DNA of 64,000 nt, taken from positions 62,001-126,000 of the forward strand of contig JASANG010000516.1 of the NCBI GenBank assembly GCA_030248215.1, in the 5' to 3' direction. Below, piece by piece: positions 49,801-62,143 of this stretch (the first letter of the stretch is position 1; the number at the start of each line of letters is the position of its first letter). Made by a program: the position numbers and the translations under genes. A model generated the notes under the pieces. It searched no databases. It was given only the letters and a program-made list of their open reading frames with translations, and was not told the origin of the DNA. This DNA is from Enoplolaimus lenunculus. Its lineage: Eukaryota > Nematoda > Enoplea > Enoplida > Thoracostomopsidae.

Positions 49801-50195
49801 GACGCTGCAGATTTAGGTGAATTTGCATGAGTGGTACAAAATAAATAATTTGTAATGTACGTATGGCTGCTAGATACAGAAAAATTTATCTCACAACCTT
49901 ATGTCTCAGCGTACGCCTAAACCTTAACAAAATCCTCATCGTAATCGTAAACATAATCACTGTTTGTGTACGACGGCTTGCGCTTGGCCAAGCCTTGGAT
50001 CCGCTAATGCAAAGCCCACACCCTGAACTAAACGCTGCTTACCTGAACTCTTCCAATAACAGAAAGCGACCCTGTCGACAGCTTGTTACCGTCTTCTTCG
50101 CCACACAATTTCGAATCTGTGCTCAGCGGAGTTTCACTACGACGCTCTGCGGATCCGTGATCTGACAGCGATGGCGATTTCGATCTAGTACTCAT
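40495..50195 (-). CDS. Disordered His/Ser-rich protein, three-exon gene
   Basis: Exons 50043-50195, 41755-42423 and 40495-40806 are all phase 0 and give 377 residues. There are no transmembrane segments and almost no hydrophobic core. Composition is Ser/Thr/Gly/Asp/Lys-rich, with acidic clusters (EGDDDDVGG, EEQDEDEG), basic patches (KKRKTT) and a His-rich run near the C-terminus (SHGHSHGHGHSHSAKK). The His run could bind Zn or Cu but is not diagnostic of any family. I do not recognise the protein. Its large first intron contains all three 81-bp satellite arrays. Confidence 0.55.
41415..41700. repeat. Dispersed repeat copy, also at 49350-49680
   Basis: TTCAT.GAATTTTTCTG, GCTTGCTAAATTCAGTT.AAA, ACTG.TTAA and a terminal GTGAGGCAG...GGC.. 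block followed by a G-rich patch occur in the same order at 41415-41600 and 49365-49560. A related G-rich end is at 27230-27320. Family unknown; no ORF. Confidence 0.5.
41755..42423 (-). CDS. Exon 2 of the disordered-protein gene
   Basis: Excellent acceptor CGTTTTGCTTTCAG. It opens KNLCQSSSSNAVATEHNLNG and contains an Ala-rich helix-like stretch (DYARSIAAVVSNAK) and VTYTGTFRSKNETDGVVRKY. I chose donor GGAGGG|GTACGC because it is phase 0 and meets the phase-0 acceptor of the next exon. An alternative donor, GGGCAT|GTGAGG at 41706-41707, pairs with the acceptor at 40820-40821 and adds about 20 residues. Without splicing the frame stops at 41704. Confidence 0.6.
42660..43157 (+). repeat. 81-bp satellite array 1
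   Basis: Six units of about 81 bp, each with GGAAAACGGGAAAAGTGGAA and TTGGTTGGTAGGGAAAATCTG. The units form a 243-bp higher-order triplet, since the word GGTTTTGGTTGGAAAACGGG recurs at 42674 and 42917. Because 81 is a multiple of three, a 169-codon frame runs through it; I treat it as non-coding. It lies in the first intron of the disordered-protein gene. Confidence 0.88.
43158..44840. other. Intron segment between satellite arrays
   Basis: AT-rich. TACTTAAG/ACTTAAGT words recur at 43370-43750. A TTAGGC-like tract (CCTAAGCCTACCCCTAAG) is at 43808-43873. A GC-rich patch at 44380-44510 is unidentified. No gene recognised; the frame at 43965-44198 has no support. Confidence 0.4.
44842..44863. 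repeat. GC-rich perfect hairpin at the edge of satellite array 2
   Basis: GTCACCGCCC / GGGCGGTGAC arms of 10 bp with a 2-bp spacer, only about 7 bp before the first satellite unit. It is GC-rich in an AT-rich intron, which suggests a mobile-element end or recombination point. Confidence 0.75.
44870..45540 (+). repeat. 81-bp satellite array 2
   Basis: About eight units, same orientation and unit words as 42660-43157, with local deletions (one unit reads GGAAAACGGGAAAGTGG). Divergence rises towards the right end (ATTTCTACGTCTAGATTTCC). Confidence 0.87.
45605..45725. repeat. CCGG element
   Basis: GATTCCGGCTACTTTTGTTC, ACTTCCGGTTCCGGCTAC and CACTTCCGGCTCCGGATC, ending CTCCGGTTGCATCCT. Same family end word as 19050-19525. 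Confidence 0.6.
46085..49140 (-). repeat. 81-bp satellite array 3 (large, inverted)
   Basis: About 37 units in the opposite orientation to arrays 1 and 2: TTTTCCAACCAAAACCTATG, CTTCAGATTTTCCCTACCAA and TTTTCCACTTTTCCCG recur every 81 bp (for example at 46611, 46692 and 46773). A block of several units at about 47170-47560 is repeated at about 47650-48040, and again in part at 48150-48360, which indicates unequal exchange. Outer units are the most diverged. Confidence 0.92.
50043..50195 (-). CDS. Exon 1 of the disordered-protein gene
   Basis: Starts at ATG 50195 (MSTRSKSPSLSDHGSAERRS) and ends GRVQ at a strong donor GTTCAG|GTAAGC. It is 51 codons, phase 0. The GC-richer, codon-like composition contrasts with the AT-rich flanks. 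The Ser/Arg/Glu-rich start suggests a disordered, possibly phosphorylated N-terminus (inference). Confidence 0.65.
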
Positions 50196-50499
50196 ATCTA
50201 CACACAAAACGTTTCGAGATTAACTCAAAAATACTCAACAAAACTGTTAATACGCGTTAAAGCTTGACAAAATGTCACCGGAACACAACAAGTTCAATAA
50301 TAATAATAATAATTCAAATCTAAAAATTTGCAACGAATTCTTTGAGCAACAAGTGTAAACAGGACGTAGTAGAGGTGGATTCAGAATAAAAAGTAACGGA
50401 GGCTACAAGTTGGTATCAAACACGCAAGCCTAACAACACTTGGACACAGACGCTTAGCTTTCGCTGTCCGACTCGAAGCATTTTGCTATTTTTTATTGT

Positions 50500-52470
50500 A
50501 TTAAATTTTTATGTTCAATATAAAGCGGGGTTTACGAGCACACAACGAGCCCCCCTCCATGGATCCGTCCGTGCGTATTTGACAATAGTTTGTCTCCAAC
50601 AATTTCAAGTGTTTATTCAACAACCATCAGGTTGCAATACTCAAATATTTGCAACTGGAAACACGCGAGCGCATCAACTAAATCCAATTTCAGTTCAGCA
50701 GCCGGGCCGGAGTTAGGATACTCGGGCTCCACCCAATCGCGTGCGAGAGAGGCCCACAATAATATATTTCACAGCTCGATAACTTCGTGGTCCGCGAACA
50801 CAGTTTCAGTTTACAAAAGAAGGTGCCCCCCCAAAGTCGGGGCTCCCCGATTTGGGGCTTGTGGGGTGCTTCCGCCGGCACTGTTCAAGGGCGTATACCC
50901 ACCTGAGAAATTTTTCGGTAAAAAATTGACAAAATGCCGACCTTAGAAATTTTCAATTTTGTTATCACCTATACAAAGTTACTTAAATCTGAACCATCGT
51001 GCGCGTTAGCAGGTACATTTCAAAAATTTCGCATGTGGCACTGTTTACATTCCATTTGTAATAAATAACAAAAACAATGTTGGCCAACTTGCAAGTGGGT
51101 GCAACCTCTGTGTTGACGTTTTCGTTTTCCAACAACAGACGCATTTAATAAGGTCCTACTTTGTTATACCCCAAGATTTTAATTGATTTTAAACGTTTTA
51201 GACAAACTGTTTTCCTGAAAATCATAAAACGGAAACACGGTTTAGGCTTATCAGTTAAGCAAATATGCAAATTAGCTATCAGCCAGCTATTCGATTATAG
51301 GTTTTGAAGGTTTGTAGACAATTTATTCAGATTCATCGCACCCAAAAACCCTATAATGCTGAAATTAGATTGCTTGCAACCATAATAATTTAGTGAAATG
51401 TTGTAAAAACGCCTAATTTATGCTTATCAATTATGCTTATATTCAAATTAGCTATTAGCAAACAATTCAATTATCGGTTTTGAAGATTTGTAGACAATAT
51501 ATTCAGATTCCTCGGACCCAAACACCCTTTAGTACTGAAATTAGATTGCTTGTAAGTTACCCTAATAATTAGTGAAATACAGTAAAAAGTTTTAATGTAG
51601 GCTTAACGTAGGCTTAACGAATTATGCAAATTAACCTCTAGCTAATAACCGGCTTAAATTTTAAAACCTAAATGCGTGGTTAACATCACAGGATAATAAG
51701 CTTTGAAAAAGATTATTAAAATCGGTTCAGCGGTTCTTGAGATTGTTTTCGGACGGACAGAGGACAGACGGACGGACAGCATTTACCATTTGACCCCCAA
51801 GTACAAAACATAAAACGCTTCGCGAAACTCTGAAATTCGCTCGGAGTTTCACTCGGCTCAAAAAATACCACCATTTTAAACTCAACACATACTATATTTC
51901 TATATAGCTATAGCTGTGGGAGAGGCGGGTCGGAGGTACAGTTTGTAGTTATCCAAGAAGTATGGGGGGTAATGGGTAAAGTACTTTTTCCGAAAAGTGG
52001 GGATAGAGATACGATTTCTTGAATACAATAATCTATAACACATCGACTTCATGTGAAACTAAAACTGATAGTGAGGCCCGAGCAAAGTGAGCGCGAAGCT
52101 AGACGTAGTTTTTGTATAAAAATTCTGTTGGGAATACACTGCTGATTAGGATTACTTCATTGTACAAAATTGCGATTCACAATAGTGGGGGGGGAGGGCA
52201 AAATACTATTTTTCGAAAAGTGGGGCGCAACTGTCCCCTTGCATCCGCTGACATAGGCTCTAAGGCTCGTGTACCTATACTTTCCCGCACACAGGTTTCG
52301 GCTCAAAACTGTTTTTATTACCGATCTTGAATATTTCATTTCGGGTGAGTTGGTATATTATCTTACGTAAAATTGTAGGTCAGTTTAAGTGTATGTACCG
52401 AGCGAGAAAACTTGTTAACATTTTAGCAATGGCGGTTATTTTAGGGCCTTAGTGGTGTGTGAGGCCATTA
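50500..52470. other. Repeat-derived interval
   Basis: About 51225-51415 and 51415-51600 are tandem diverged copies (TTTATTCAGATTC.TCG.ACCCAAA, TGAAATTAGATTGCTTG), and a relative is at 4370-4500. The block ends with GATTATTAAAATCGGTTCAG and then GGACGGACAG repeats near 51750-51780, a tail common in invertebrate DNA transposons. No gene recognised. Confidence 0.5.
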
Positions 52471-52619
52471 AAAGAATCACGACAAGGTAGAAGAATGTCT
52501 GAATGCCAAAAACTCGCGAGCGAAGCGAGCGAGAAGCCAGCATTTCAAAGCTTGGGGGTCCCTTTTGGGTTTGGGTCCCCCTAAATGGGGTACGGGAGTG
52601 GCTGCTCCGGCCCTAGACC

Positions 52620-52690
52620 TCAAATAAGTTTTTAACGTTCGAAGCTTTGAAAAAGTTCGTTCCACAGTTGCAGAAGTTGCTGGAGTCCTG
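52620..52690 (-). pseudogene. hAT transposase C-terminal relic
   Basis: On the minus strand TSATVERTFSKLRTLKTYLR matches the hAT dimerisation motif (ERxFSxL..iKt.LRs). Only about 22 residues are recognisable. The frame then enters unrelated sequence, and upstream it is the CTGTCC minisatellite, so this is a broken fragment. Confidence 0.6.
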
Positions 52691-52960
52691 TTGTCCAAAC
52701 TGTCCGCTGCCCCAGCTGTCCCACTGTCCCCGTTGTCGCAAGTGTCCCGCCTGTCCAAGTGTCCCGTCTGTCCAACTGTACCGCTGTCCCAACTGTCCCA
52801 ACTGTACCGCTGTCTCAACTGTACCGCTGTCCAACTATAACGCTGTCCCAACTGTCCCGCTGTCCAACTATAACGCTGTCCCAACTGTCCCGCAGTCCTA
52901 AGTGTTCCGCGGTCCTAACTGTCCCCACGGTCCCAATTATATTTGCTGTGTTACTCCTGG
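52690..52960. repeat. CTGTCC minisatellite
   Basis: Imperfect units of CTGTCCCAACTGT.CCG (9-18 bp periodicity), with longer duplications such as GCTGTCCAACTATAACGCTG appearing twice. Related in sequence to the arrays around 32 kb. Confidence 0.8.
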
Positions 52961-55900
52961 TACATTGCTGTCCCTGGAAACTGCAACGGCCTTAAGGGTA
53001 ACATTGCCGAAAGTTTTATACTTTAATATTCGTTTTCCGTTTCCGTTATTTTGATCACTATCCGTTTCAGTGTCTGCCTTATTTTTGCTATCCGTTCACA
53101 CCCTGGTTTCGATATTTTTACTGATACTAATGTGTATTATCTATTTTGCTGTTAATCTAAAATGTACAAATTTAATAGCTGATTGGGTTGTGTTGGTAGA
53201 ACAGGTATTCGACAGTGTGGTATTGTGAGCTTTGAGCAATATTGGGGGCTGTGCTTCCCCAATCTGAACATTGGGAAGGCAAGTGCCCCCTGCCCCCCAC
53301 TTTCGGTGCCTATGGTTCTTACCCAAACCTTTATCTTACCTTAGCCTAACCTTAACCATAAACGCGGGCAAAAGCTGACAAGAGCACGCTCCGATACTCC
53401 AAAAACAACTACAAAAGCCGATTCCGGCTCAAATTTTTGTTTGTTGCCATGTCATGTTTTATTGGTCAAAAATATAACAATTACATACGACGTTTTACCC
53501 AAGAAACCATTTAAGTTTTACCATATTTTTATTGGCTTCCACTAACAAAAACCGCCGGGGCTCCCTCGCCTAACCTGCAAATTAAACACACAAAAAACAA
53601 ACAATAAACCCAAAAACCAAACAAATAACGTCCTATCGTTCACACTCCAGCTGTTTCAACGCTTGACTACGCAAATCGGCGTACTCAACCTCATGTAAAA
53701 GTTTTTTTGCGACCTAGTGGTTGCCAGCGAGAAAATGTTTTTGACCACAACAAATCCAGGTTATTCTATATCGTGGGTGACACGCCTTTGTATTAACTTT
53801 TCCAAAAACCACGACAGTACATATATCCTCTATGCTTCCCTTACGCCCCTGCAGCCGGAGGCGTACATATGTATTCAGTTTGCCGTTCGAGAGAGTATCA
53901 TTTTATGTACAAGACAACTTTCTGAACATCATTGTTCGTGTTATTGTAAATCCTCAGTTTCTTCCTAAATCTCAAGCGAATCCTGTATACCTCCTTGGCA
54001 CCATACCCGTAGCCAGCTCACCTTGCTAGAGAGGCTTAAACGTTTTTCAAAACGGGCATACAACGGTTTTCAGTGACATACAAGCTATGTATCAAAAGTT
54101 TCTAGGGGGCCCCAAAAATTCTTCCAGATTTTCATGAGCCTCCCTGACCCCGATCTGGCTACGGACCCGCTTGGTATACGCTCCTACTGTATGTATTTCA
54201 AACTCCAGCTGATTGACTACGCACCACAAGAGCGAAAAAAAACAGCTGAAACAGGGTAACAATAACACCATCTCGAAATATGTTTCCTTGCCAAACGCCT
54301 TTATAGTCTACAACACACAATACAAACCGTGTATGGCATACACAACCCATATATAGAAAACACTACGGCATTAATACAAGAAAGCAAGAGTATTGTCAAA
54401 GTAAACAGTACAGCAGGCAGTTTTCTCTTGGATATCAGGTTTCCGAAGAGCTAAATGTTCGAGCATGGTTGAAAACCAAGGCGAAGACCAAAACAGTAGA
54501 CATAGGGTTAGTTAGGTTTCGGAAAAGGAAAGTTTAAGCCTAAACTTCTGCCAAAGGCTTCACCTACGCCTGTGTCCAAGCATAATCATTAATGTTGAAT
54601 GTAGGAAGAAAGCGTACAAGAGCCAAACGTATACAGGCACTACGTAGTCCATACACGTTTCATTGATACCCTTGACAGCAAAATAACAGACAGAATCACA
54701 AAGCTGATTGGCTTTTGTTTAATTAATTTTTAAATCGGATTAATTCAGCTAATCTCATTTACACGTAAAGCAACTTCGACACACAAAGCGAACGATTAGA
54801 ATTCGAATGCGTAGTTAAAGCATTATAAATTTGAAAATCGGCGACTTTAATTGCAACACACAATACAGGCCCGTAGCTAGAGAGTAATTATGGGGCTCAG
54901 TCCATCCCCTACAACTTGAAGACGTTGGCTTCACCGAAAATGTTTTAGCCTCGCATGTAAATGTTGCAACATATCAACAATATGCCACTCCTAAATTTAA
55001 AGGCAGAAAACGGCAGTTGAGTGACAATCGAAATTTATTATTGCAACCCCTTCTGGGCATCGAGACCACCAAAATTGGTTTGAAGGCACTCACAAACAGG
55101 CCTCAGAAACACCACTGGTCAACAGTGTAGTAATGGTTTAGTATCGGGAACGAGAAAGTGTAAGCTAAGCTCAGCTCGTGGTTTATTTCAACTACACGAG
55201 TCTATTGGACATTCTACTGGCAGTTGCGGCGCGACTGAAAAGCCAAACATTGTTTTAATACTAATTCTAGCACACTTTGGTTTTGATCACTCATAGGGTT
55301 GTAGGACCGACTGGGCTTGTTTTGTCCTTACGCACACGCCAGTAGGCTATTCCAACAACGTGTAAGAATTTCTATTTCATCATCTCTCAATAAATTTCGT
55401 GAGCAGAACATATCTCCTTGATCCACGGAACCCCCAAGCAAATGCCCTGGCTGCCGCTAATCAGACTGAAATATAAAAGAGCCGGCGACAATTATCCAAA
55501 AAGTCAGGGGGGTCAACTCCGTAAACAAATGCCTGTTGGCTTTGAAATTGTAAAACCAACGATTCCTCTTTGACAGAAAACAATAAAATCGACTATGTCT
55601 CTTGAAATGAACACCTGCGCTGCAATAATAAACATGGACAGGAAACAAAAGCGTAATTTAAGCAGCAATAAATTTGGCTTGATTTATCAACAATTAATTA
55701 TTGTGTAACAACAACATTATTCTGTGGCCAATTGGCGAATGAAACCGGACGACCAGGTATAGATAGCCCAACAAGGATTAAAACCAATATGATGTCCTAT
55801 GACTTAGAACTAAAATTGCGTTTTGTCATGCTCGCGAACATTTTGCGCTTTATATCGCACGTCCCCGTATGAAACATCAAGATCCGCAACAACTGCGGCC

Positions 55901-57324
55901 ACGGCTATGCTATCAATACTTCCCCCTCTCTCCCCATGCAAAGATCAGCGATGAGACTTGAATAGACTAACCTTAAGCTTCAGACTAATTTATCGCTTAG
56001 GTCTATGTGTCAGCTCACGTTTACGCTTAGGTTTTAGGACACAATTTTATCGAGAAATATATCCATTATCTCTAACCGTGTGTCTGTCTGTTTAAACCTG
56101 AACGAAGACCTAAAAAATACACAAAACAATGAAAATCTTTATTCAAAATAAGCCATTTTAAACACGCCGTCACAAAAATATACACAGATAAAACACTGGA
56201 TGGTTGTTGTTAAACATCAAATATCAGAACGCAAGCATTTACCGTACGTATTCTGCTGTATTAAACAAGACTGATGTTGTTTTTACTACTCTGTGTATCA
56301 TCAAAAAATTTTCATTACAGAATAATGTGTGTTTTTTGTAGTTTTCTCTGTTTATGCACGCAGTAAAATGTTTATTGGTGGCAGCAGGTTGTATTTCCGT
56401 ACAGGTTTACTCTTGCTGTTTTATATCACTAAATTGCAAAAAATAATGGAAGGATGCGTTTACACGCCCCCGTAGCCAGGGGAAGGGGCAAGGCAGGTGG
56501 AGCTTAGTCCCCGTGGATAGATTTTGGCCCCCCGTTGAAAGTTTTCAATCTTGCTTGTACGTCACCGAAAACGCTTGTATGCTCCTCATGAAAATGCTTT
56601 AGCCCCTAGCAAGGTGAGCTGACTACGTGCCTGCGTATACAAGACGGAATAGAGGGAATATCGTTCCCTGAAACTCCTAGATACTCGAAAAACCCACTTT
56701 TACAGGCTATAGAATAACCTGCAGAGGTCAAAAAAATTTCTAGCTCGCTGCGTTCGCTAACAAAAGAAAAGACAAAATTATCCCATCTAGAAATGATATT
56801 CTGGGGTCCCTGAACAGGGTTCTGTCTAGTGTAAAAAACTTTAGCAGTGGTTCACTCAGTGGAAGTCCATCCATTAAGGCCGCACGCTGCCATCGCTGAA
56901 CGCCGACAATGCTGAAAGAAAAAGTTATGAAACGCAATCTTTCTGTATACATTATATGTGCCAAGGTTCCGAGTGGGATAAATTGCAAAATTGTATGTTA
57001 CCATTTTATCACAAAACATTTTCTGATGTGAAGCGTACGGTCCTCCCGCCCTTCCTATGGATCCGCTAGTGGTTGGGGGGTATGATTGCATACATGGCCA
57101 TAAAATCCATATCTCAGAATTTGCGGTTAAGTTTAGAGTAATCTCTTGAAACACGTAATGAGTATTTAACATTTCTTCCAAACGCTGGAAAATATAGCAG
57201 GGCGGAACATATGTCACGACAGCGGACGCTTATATTAGTTTCTTTGGCTTACCAGTCTGGAGGTTGTGAACTAAATACTGTTTATTCTGATACTTTAATA
57301 ATGGCCAATGTATTGAACAGGGCC

Positions 57325-57596
57325 TTAACCCTTTATCACATGAATATTTTCTGTTTCCCATGAGACCTACCTTTTATGATAGGATTCGAAGTCCAGTGAC
57401 TGGAGTGGGATGCGTATACCATCACCACTCAGCTATAGGAGCTTGACGCTCGAGCCCGAGGGGGCTCTCACGTCTTGTGGTGATTTAGTACTAAGTATAC
57501 GTGTTGCAATTGTTAAACACTGTGCGATAAATATTATTTAACGTATATACACTGTGCGGAGTTGCCTATTGGCAACTCAATGTGAGAAGGGGTTAA
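57325..57596. mobile_element. TTAA-flanked MITE with tRNA-like segment, copy 3
   Basis: A 272-bp copy with TTAA at both ends, the same orientation and the same A-box/B-box-like pair. It has scattered substitutions relative to copies 1 and 2 (for example CTTTATCACATG at the left end, AGGGGGCTCTCACG inside). It confirms the element boundaries independently. Confidence 0.8.
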
Positions 57597-59814
57597 CAGT
57601 AGTAATTGAATATTCCTAAGCCTAAGCAAAAAAATTAGTCTAAGGCTCAAGCTTACTAGATGGCAGTCCCGCAGAAAAACGTTCCGCCCCTGTTCTTTTT
57701 ACATACGCACAATTGTTATGCGGGGGAAAGCGAAAAAGGCTTCACGTAGTTCCTGGTCGAAAATTTCAGTTTTCGCTACTGAGCATTTGAGTACTATTCA
57801 AGTTGAGTGTTCGAGAAGGAGGCCAGGCGACTAAAGCGAATGATTGCTTTAAGAGAATAGTGACTCTTAGATTGGCCCCCAAACTTGGTAACCGTTTTTG
57901 TAGATCTTGATTGCCTTAACATTTTAGCATATTTTTTCTTTAGAACCGTTCCAAACTAAGATTTTGATCTGGAATTGACAAAAGTACGTGTGGTATCTCG
58001 TTCGTTTGCTAGCGGAAAGTTTTGCAACTACTGCTAGTAAAGTAATGATGACTGATGCATAGGACGCCACGCATATCTTTCCATTGCTCATTTATAGCTC
58101 TGATCCCTCTTACAAAATGCGTCGAGTAATCGTTTTGTGCAATTTTTATGCCCAACTCAAAATCAATACACGTCAGATGTTAACCACGAAAAGAGTTTCT
58201 TTAAGTTAAAAAACAATCGCAGAAAACTGTTTAAATTTTGTCTGTGACAAATACAACATAAAAACGCAACAAAGCATACTTATATTGGTTACCGCTGTGA
58301 AGAAAAATTATGTGGCAGCCAAAAAACGAGATACCGCATACGTATCAACCCCCCACCACCGCTTTTATTCCTGCCCTGTGTTTAAAAACAACACAAGAAT
58401 TGTCCCCCTGTATACGAAGTTTTACGATCGTTTAATAAAATGTGATGGCGCAAACGAGATAAGATTTATTTTTCTGCGCTTTTTTGCTGCTGAATGCAGT
58501 AAGACGATTGTATGAACGCGGGGGTTGACAAGCAAATACCATACCATTACTTTGCACAATACGCTTCCGCAACACATTGTTATTAATCATTGTGTGGCGT
58601 CGGATCAATGGGCAATGCATTTTCTTGGTACCCTGTCGTGCTAAAAAGTTTATAATGCAAATTGTTCATCTGAAGCTTGCAGAGTGATTTCTAGAGCAAA
58701 TATGTGAAAAATATGGCGCGCGAGTTAACCCCCATGATTTCGGAACGTATTGCGCCCAAAATATGCCAAAGCCCTAGACATAAGTAGCTTATTTTTAGGC
58801 TTAAACTTGAAACATATTTAAATCTGTAGTTCAGCGTGTAAAGCACATCGAAAAATCTTGGCCTGGCGCTATTTACATCAGACCTAAAATTACAGGAAAG
58901 GCTGCTAATGGCAAGAACGGTGTTGTCTAGCAGGTATGTTCGGACTCGGCCTCGACAAGTCTCGGTACTTGGCTGGTCTCAGTCTCGGCCTTGTTTGTCT
59001 GAGTCTCGCTAGGTTTCAAACGGAGACCAAAGCAAAATAAGTTCCCGTTTTTCAGCTCAACGTTCTCAAACAGATTGTCAGTCTTGTTTTTGGTAAAAAA
59101 ATTTTGTGGTGGTTTTTCAGTTTAATATAAATTATAATAATCGGCAATTCTGACCGCAGACACATCAATTCAGTATGCTGGAACAACACAGAGATACCAA
59201 AAAACTTCACAAAACCTCTGTTTGAAAAAATTTCATATTTATCTTCGGGACCGGTCCCAAATTGACCGAAACCGAGACCCAGAAGTCTCGGTAGTTGGGT
59301 CTCGATCGCGGGTCGTGCTTTTTGACCGAGACCGCTCGTTCTTGTTGTCCACGTGTGGACATCCATTTCCAGCGTTTCAAAGTGTTCAGTATGGATTAAA
59401 CTGAAGTAGGTGCTAAACATTTGGATAAATATACTGTTTTCCGAAATCCCACTTAGCGTTGAAAAATTACCGAGTCGAATTACTTGGCAGCCTGAGCAGC
59501 AGTTTGACCTACGACATATCGACCACGATCGCTGGAACAACCGTCAGCATTGTTGTCGCTTGAGAATTAGTCGCTCAAGTAAAGCGGCAGTAGTGATTGA
59601 TAAGGGATCATAGTTTAAAATAGCGATCTGGTTTTGATAATTTTAGGTTTCAATGTGTTTTGCTTGTAAATACATGAAATAGGTTATGTTTTGTGTGCTG
59701 TGATGTTTATAAGCGAATATCTGGACGCCACAGGTTTAGTTTAGTTTGAAAACAGGGCTAATGTATATAGAACAGGGCCGTAACAGTAGTTATAAGCATA
59801 TCAATAGTGCGGCA

Positions 59815-60240
59815 ACAGCCCGCGTTTGCCAAAAATGGTTCGATTTTGAGAAATTTTGCATATTTGAGCTTCTCATGCCCTCCCTGACAATTGCACCCCT
59901 AAATTTGAATTTATAAAAAATTCGGTTTTTTACGGTCCCAACCCCCCCACGTTGGACCTAAAAATGTTTTTCAAAAAGTTTGACAAATTATATACCATTC
60001 GACGCAGCTTGCTGTTCTGAGTCGAATTGTGTTAAAATTTTTGCAATCAGACGTTTGGCTAACGAGTTATAGTCACAACTGATTTGGCGCCCAGCCAACA
60101 ATTTAGGTCACCAAACCAGTTATTTGACCAAAACTCGTAAGCCAAACGTCTCATTGCGAAAAATTTAACACCATTCGACTCAGCTACGCAAGATGCGTCG
60201 CATATAGTATATAATTTGTCAGTTTATTCTTAGAAAAACG
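59815..60240. mobile_element. Foldback element, copy 2 (left arm plus centre)
   Basis: Shares CCAAAAATGGTTCGATTTTG, GCATATTTGAGCTTCTCATG, CCTAAATTTGAATTTAT, GTTTGACAAATTATATACC and the ACGAGTTAT/CTGATTTGGC centre with the 34836-35404 element. The outer part of the right arm is shortened. A diverged left-arm fragment is also at about 27340-27540. Confidence 0.7.
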
Positions 60241-60304
60241 CTTAAGAATGGGCATAGACCTGGGAATACGCCTAGTAATAACTTATTCTTAGTAGCAAAC
60301 AATG

Positions 60305-60546
60305 TCTCGGGTTTAAGATTAAAACATTTGGCGTAGGTTGAGATTTAGGCATAAGCTTTGGCTCAGGAATAGGACTAGAAATTGGTTTAGACGTATGAAT
60401 AGGCTTAGTCCTAGGTCCGGGCTTCTAGGTCTAAACTTAGTCTTAGGCTTACGCGCTTACGCTTAATTACAAGCTTAAGAATAAGCTTAGGTTTAGAAAT
60501 ACTCATAGGAATAGACTTAGGCTTAAGCTTAGGTTTATGAATAGGT
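60305..60546. repeat. Degenerate TTAGGC-like tract
   Basis: TTAGGC/GCTTAG hexamers with frequent substitutions, for example GGCTTAGTCCTAGG, TCTTAGGCTTACGCGCTTAC and GACTTAGGCTTAAGCTTAGG. It is the longest such tract in the window. Others are listed at 4699-4750, 14600-14655 and 63355-63452. Confidence 0.7.
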
Positions 60547-60964
60547 GCTAATTTCAGCAGAAGTTGCAAAAAGTTCGGTTGTGAAGCGACCTCAGCTTAA
60601 AAAATTTTGTGTATTACGCAGCTAAACCGCGTATAATTTAAGTAAAGGTTGATACAGTCTATATAAGATCAAACCCATGGGGCCGGTACGTGGTGCCCCT
60701 CGAGCCCGTTCCAGTCACCGCGTGTGAATATCTCATTTCGGTAAAGTAGCCTAAAGCAAAAATTTCATTGAGCAGCCCGGTAGATATTGTACACCTGCCG
60801 ATTCTATGAAGCCGTTAAAGGATTTATTGTAAAGGTAAAATAGCGAAGAAATACTTAGAGCGATGCTAGCTAGACGCCAGATGCCCTTCAAAACTACGAC
60901 AATTTTTGTTTGAACTGGTTAGGGTGCGCGATTCTATTCGTGGTGTGCCCCCCAAATGATGGTA

Positions 60965-61160
60965 TAGAGGAGGCTGTTTGGAGACTGGAACACTGGGAGA
61001 CTGTGACACTTTGAGACTTGGACACTAACGGACAGGGACACTGGCAGACTACAAGCCCGGAACACTGGGACACTATGATACTGGGAGACTGGGAGGCTGG
61101 GACATGTACACTGGGACACTGGAGGGCTCTGACACTGAAATACGCAGAAGCTTGGAGGCT
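60965..61160. repeat. GGGACACTG minisatellite
   Basis: About 18 imperfect units of (T/G)GGA(C/G)ACTG with 8-18 bp spacing. The 89-codon minus frame is repeat-derived. Confidence 0.8.
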
Positions 61161-62143
61161 GGGATACCGTAATACGTATATATTTATCTACCGTTGGTCT
61201 CAACGAGTTCCAAAGTGTCAGATATGCTTTTATCAGCCCCGCATTATAGCATCAGTTTCGTTCAACTGCAATTGAATTTATTGTGAGGCACTAAATAAAA
61301 ATTGTATTAATTTTAATTAGATTTATTAGCTGTTCAAGTGTTATTTATCTGTAGAACTGTAGGGAAGCCAACTGTGTTTGTTTTGTATGGTTTCTTGTAT
61401 ATACGTGAATGTAAGGTATTCCAAATTGGCTCAAAAAATTTTAAAGTATGTTGACGGTGGTTGACAACAGGCCGACCCGTGCATAGTAAAAACAACATTC
61501 CACTCCTGAAATCCGCGGAATACGAATATATCACAAAATCCCGCCAAAATTTCTAAAATCCGCGGATATTCCAAAATTGAAAAGCTTTATGTATTTAAAG
61601 TTAAATTTAGGTTTTGGCTCAGGCTTAGGCAGAGGTTTCGGCAGTCGATTTTGATTGGACGTGGTCTTTCGCTGCCGCTGTATGCGTAAACAAATGCTCC
61701 ACGTTTGTTTCGACCGCTAATAGATTTGACTATTTTTCAAGAATGGTGTCAATATTGTGCCGTTCTATTAACAAAAGTTCCAGGGTCGATTGTATTAAGC
61801 CCAGTCCGGCCAGAGGCGGATCCAGAGATATCTGATGGGGGGCGGGCTTTCAAATGTTATGAAACGCAATTTTTACTACATGCTATATATGCCATGCCAT
61901 TGGCAGCGAAATAAAAATTTCTGAGTGGAAAATTATAAGGTAGGGACGGACATAACAATTTCATCACAAAAATTCAGACAAGGAAGTACGCACTCCCAAA
62001 TCTGGATCCGCTAGTGAATCCAACCTTTGTTTCCTTAAATAATTTCGATTTTTTTCATGTTTAAGGAAATTTGGTATATCTTTCACTAAAACTTATTATG
62101 TAAATATATTTGGACCAAAGTGCATAGCCAGGCAACTTTCGTA

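Larger units (their letters stand above)
53000..62100. other. Gene-poor interval
   Basis: Contains TTAGGC-like tracts (53330-53362, 55968-56040, 57612-57655, 60305-60546, 61601-61650) and relatives of a GTAGCCAGCTCACC...GCTAAA element at 54010-54190 and 56470-56640. It also holds GAGACCGAGTCTCGG-type inverted words at 58920-59350, the MITE at 57325, the foldback at 59815 and the minisatellite at 60965. A plus frame at 58285-58515 ending at a donor-like GAATGCA|GTAAGA, and one at 59450-59611, are open but unrecognised. Confidence 0.45.

Noticed and set aside
52477-52884. 135-codon minus-strand frame taken as a gene
   Set aside because: It is minisatellite fused by chance to a short hAT relic and unrelated repeat sequence.
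58285-58515. 76-codon frame with FYSCPVFKNNTR, reminiscent of a dynein heavy-chain C-terminus
   Set aside because: Only a few residues fit and the rest does not; no acceptor of quality precedes it.
59410-59613. Plus-strand frame with QQFDLRHIDHDRWNNRQHCC
   Set aside because: Looks codon-like but the opposite strand is open too, it adjoins GAGACCGAG inverted repeats, and no family is recognised.
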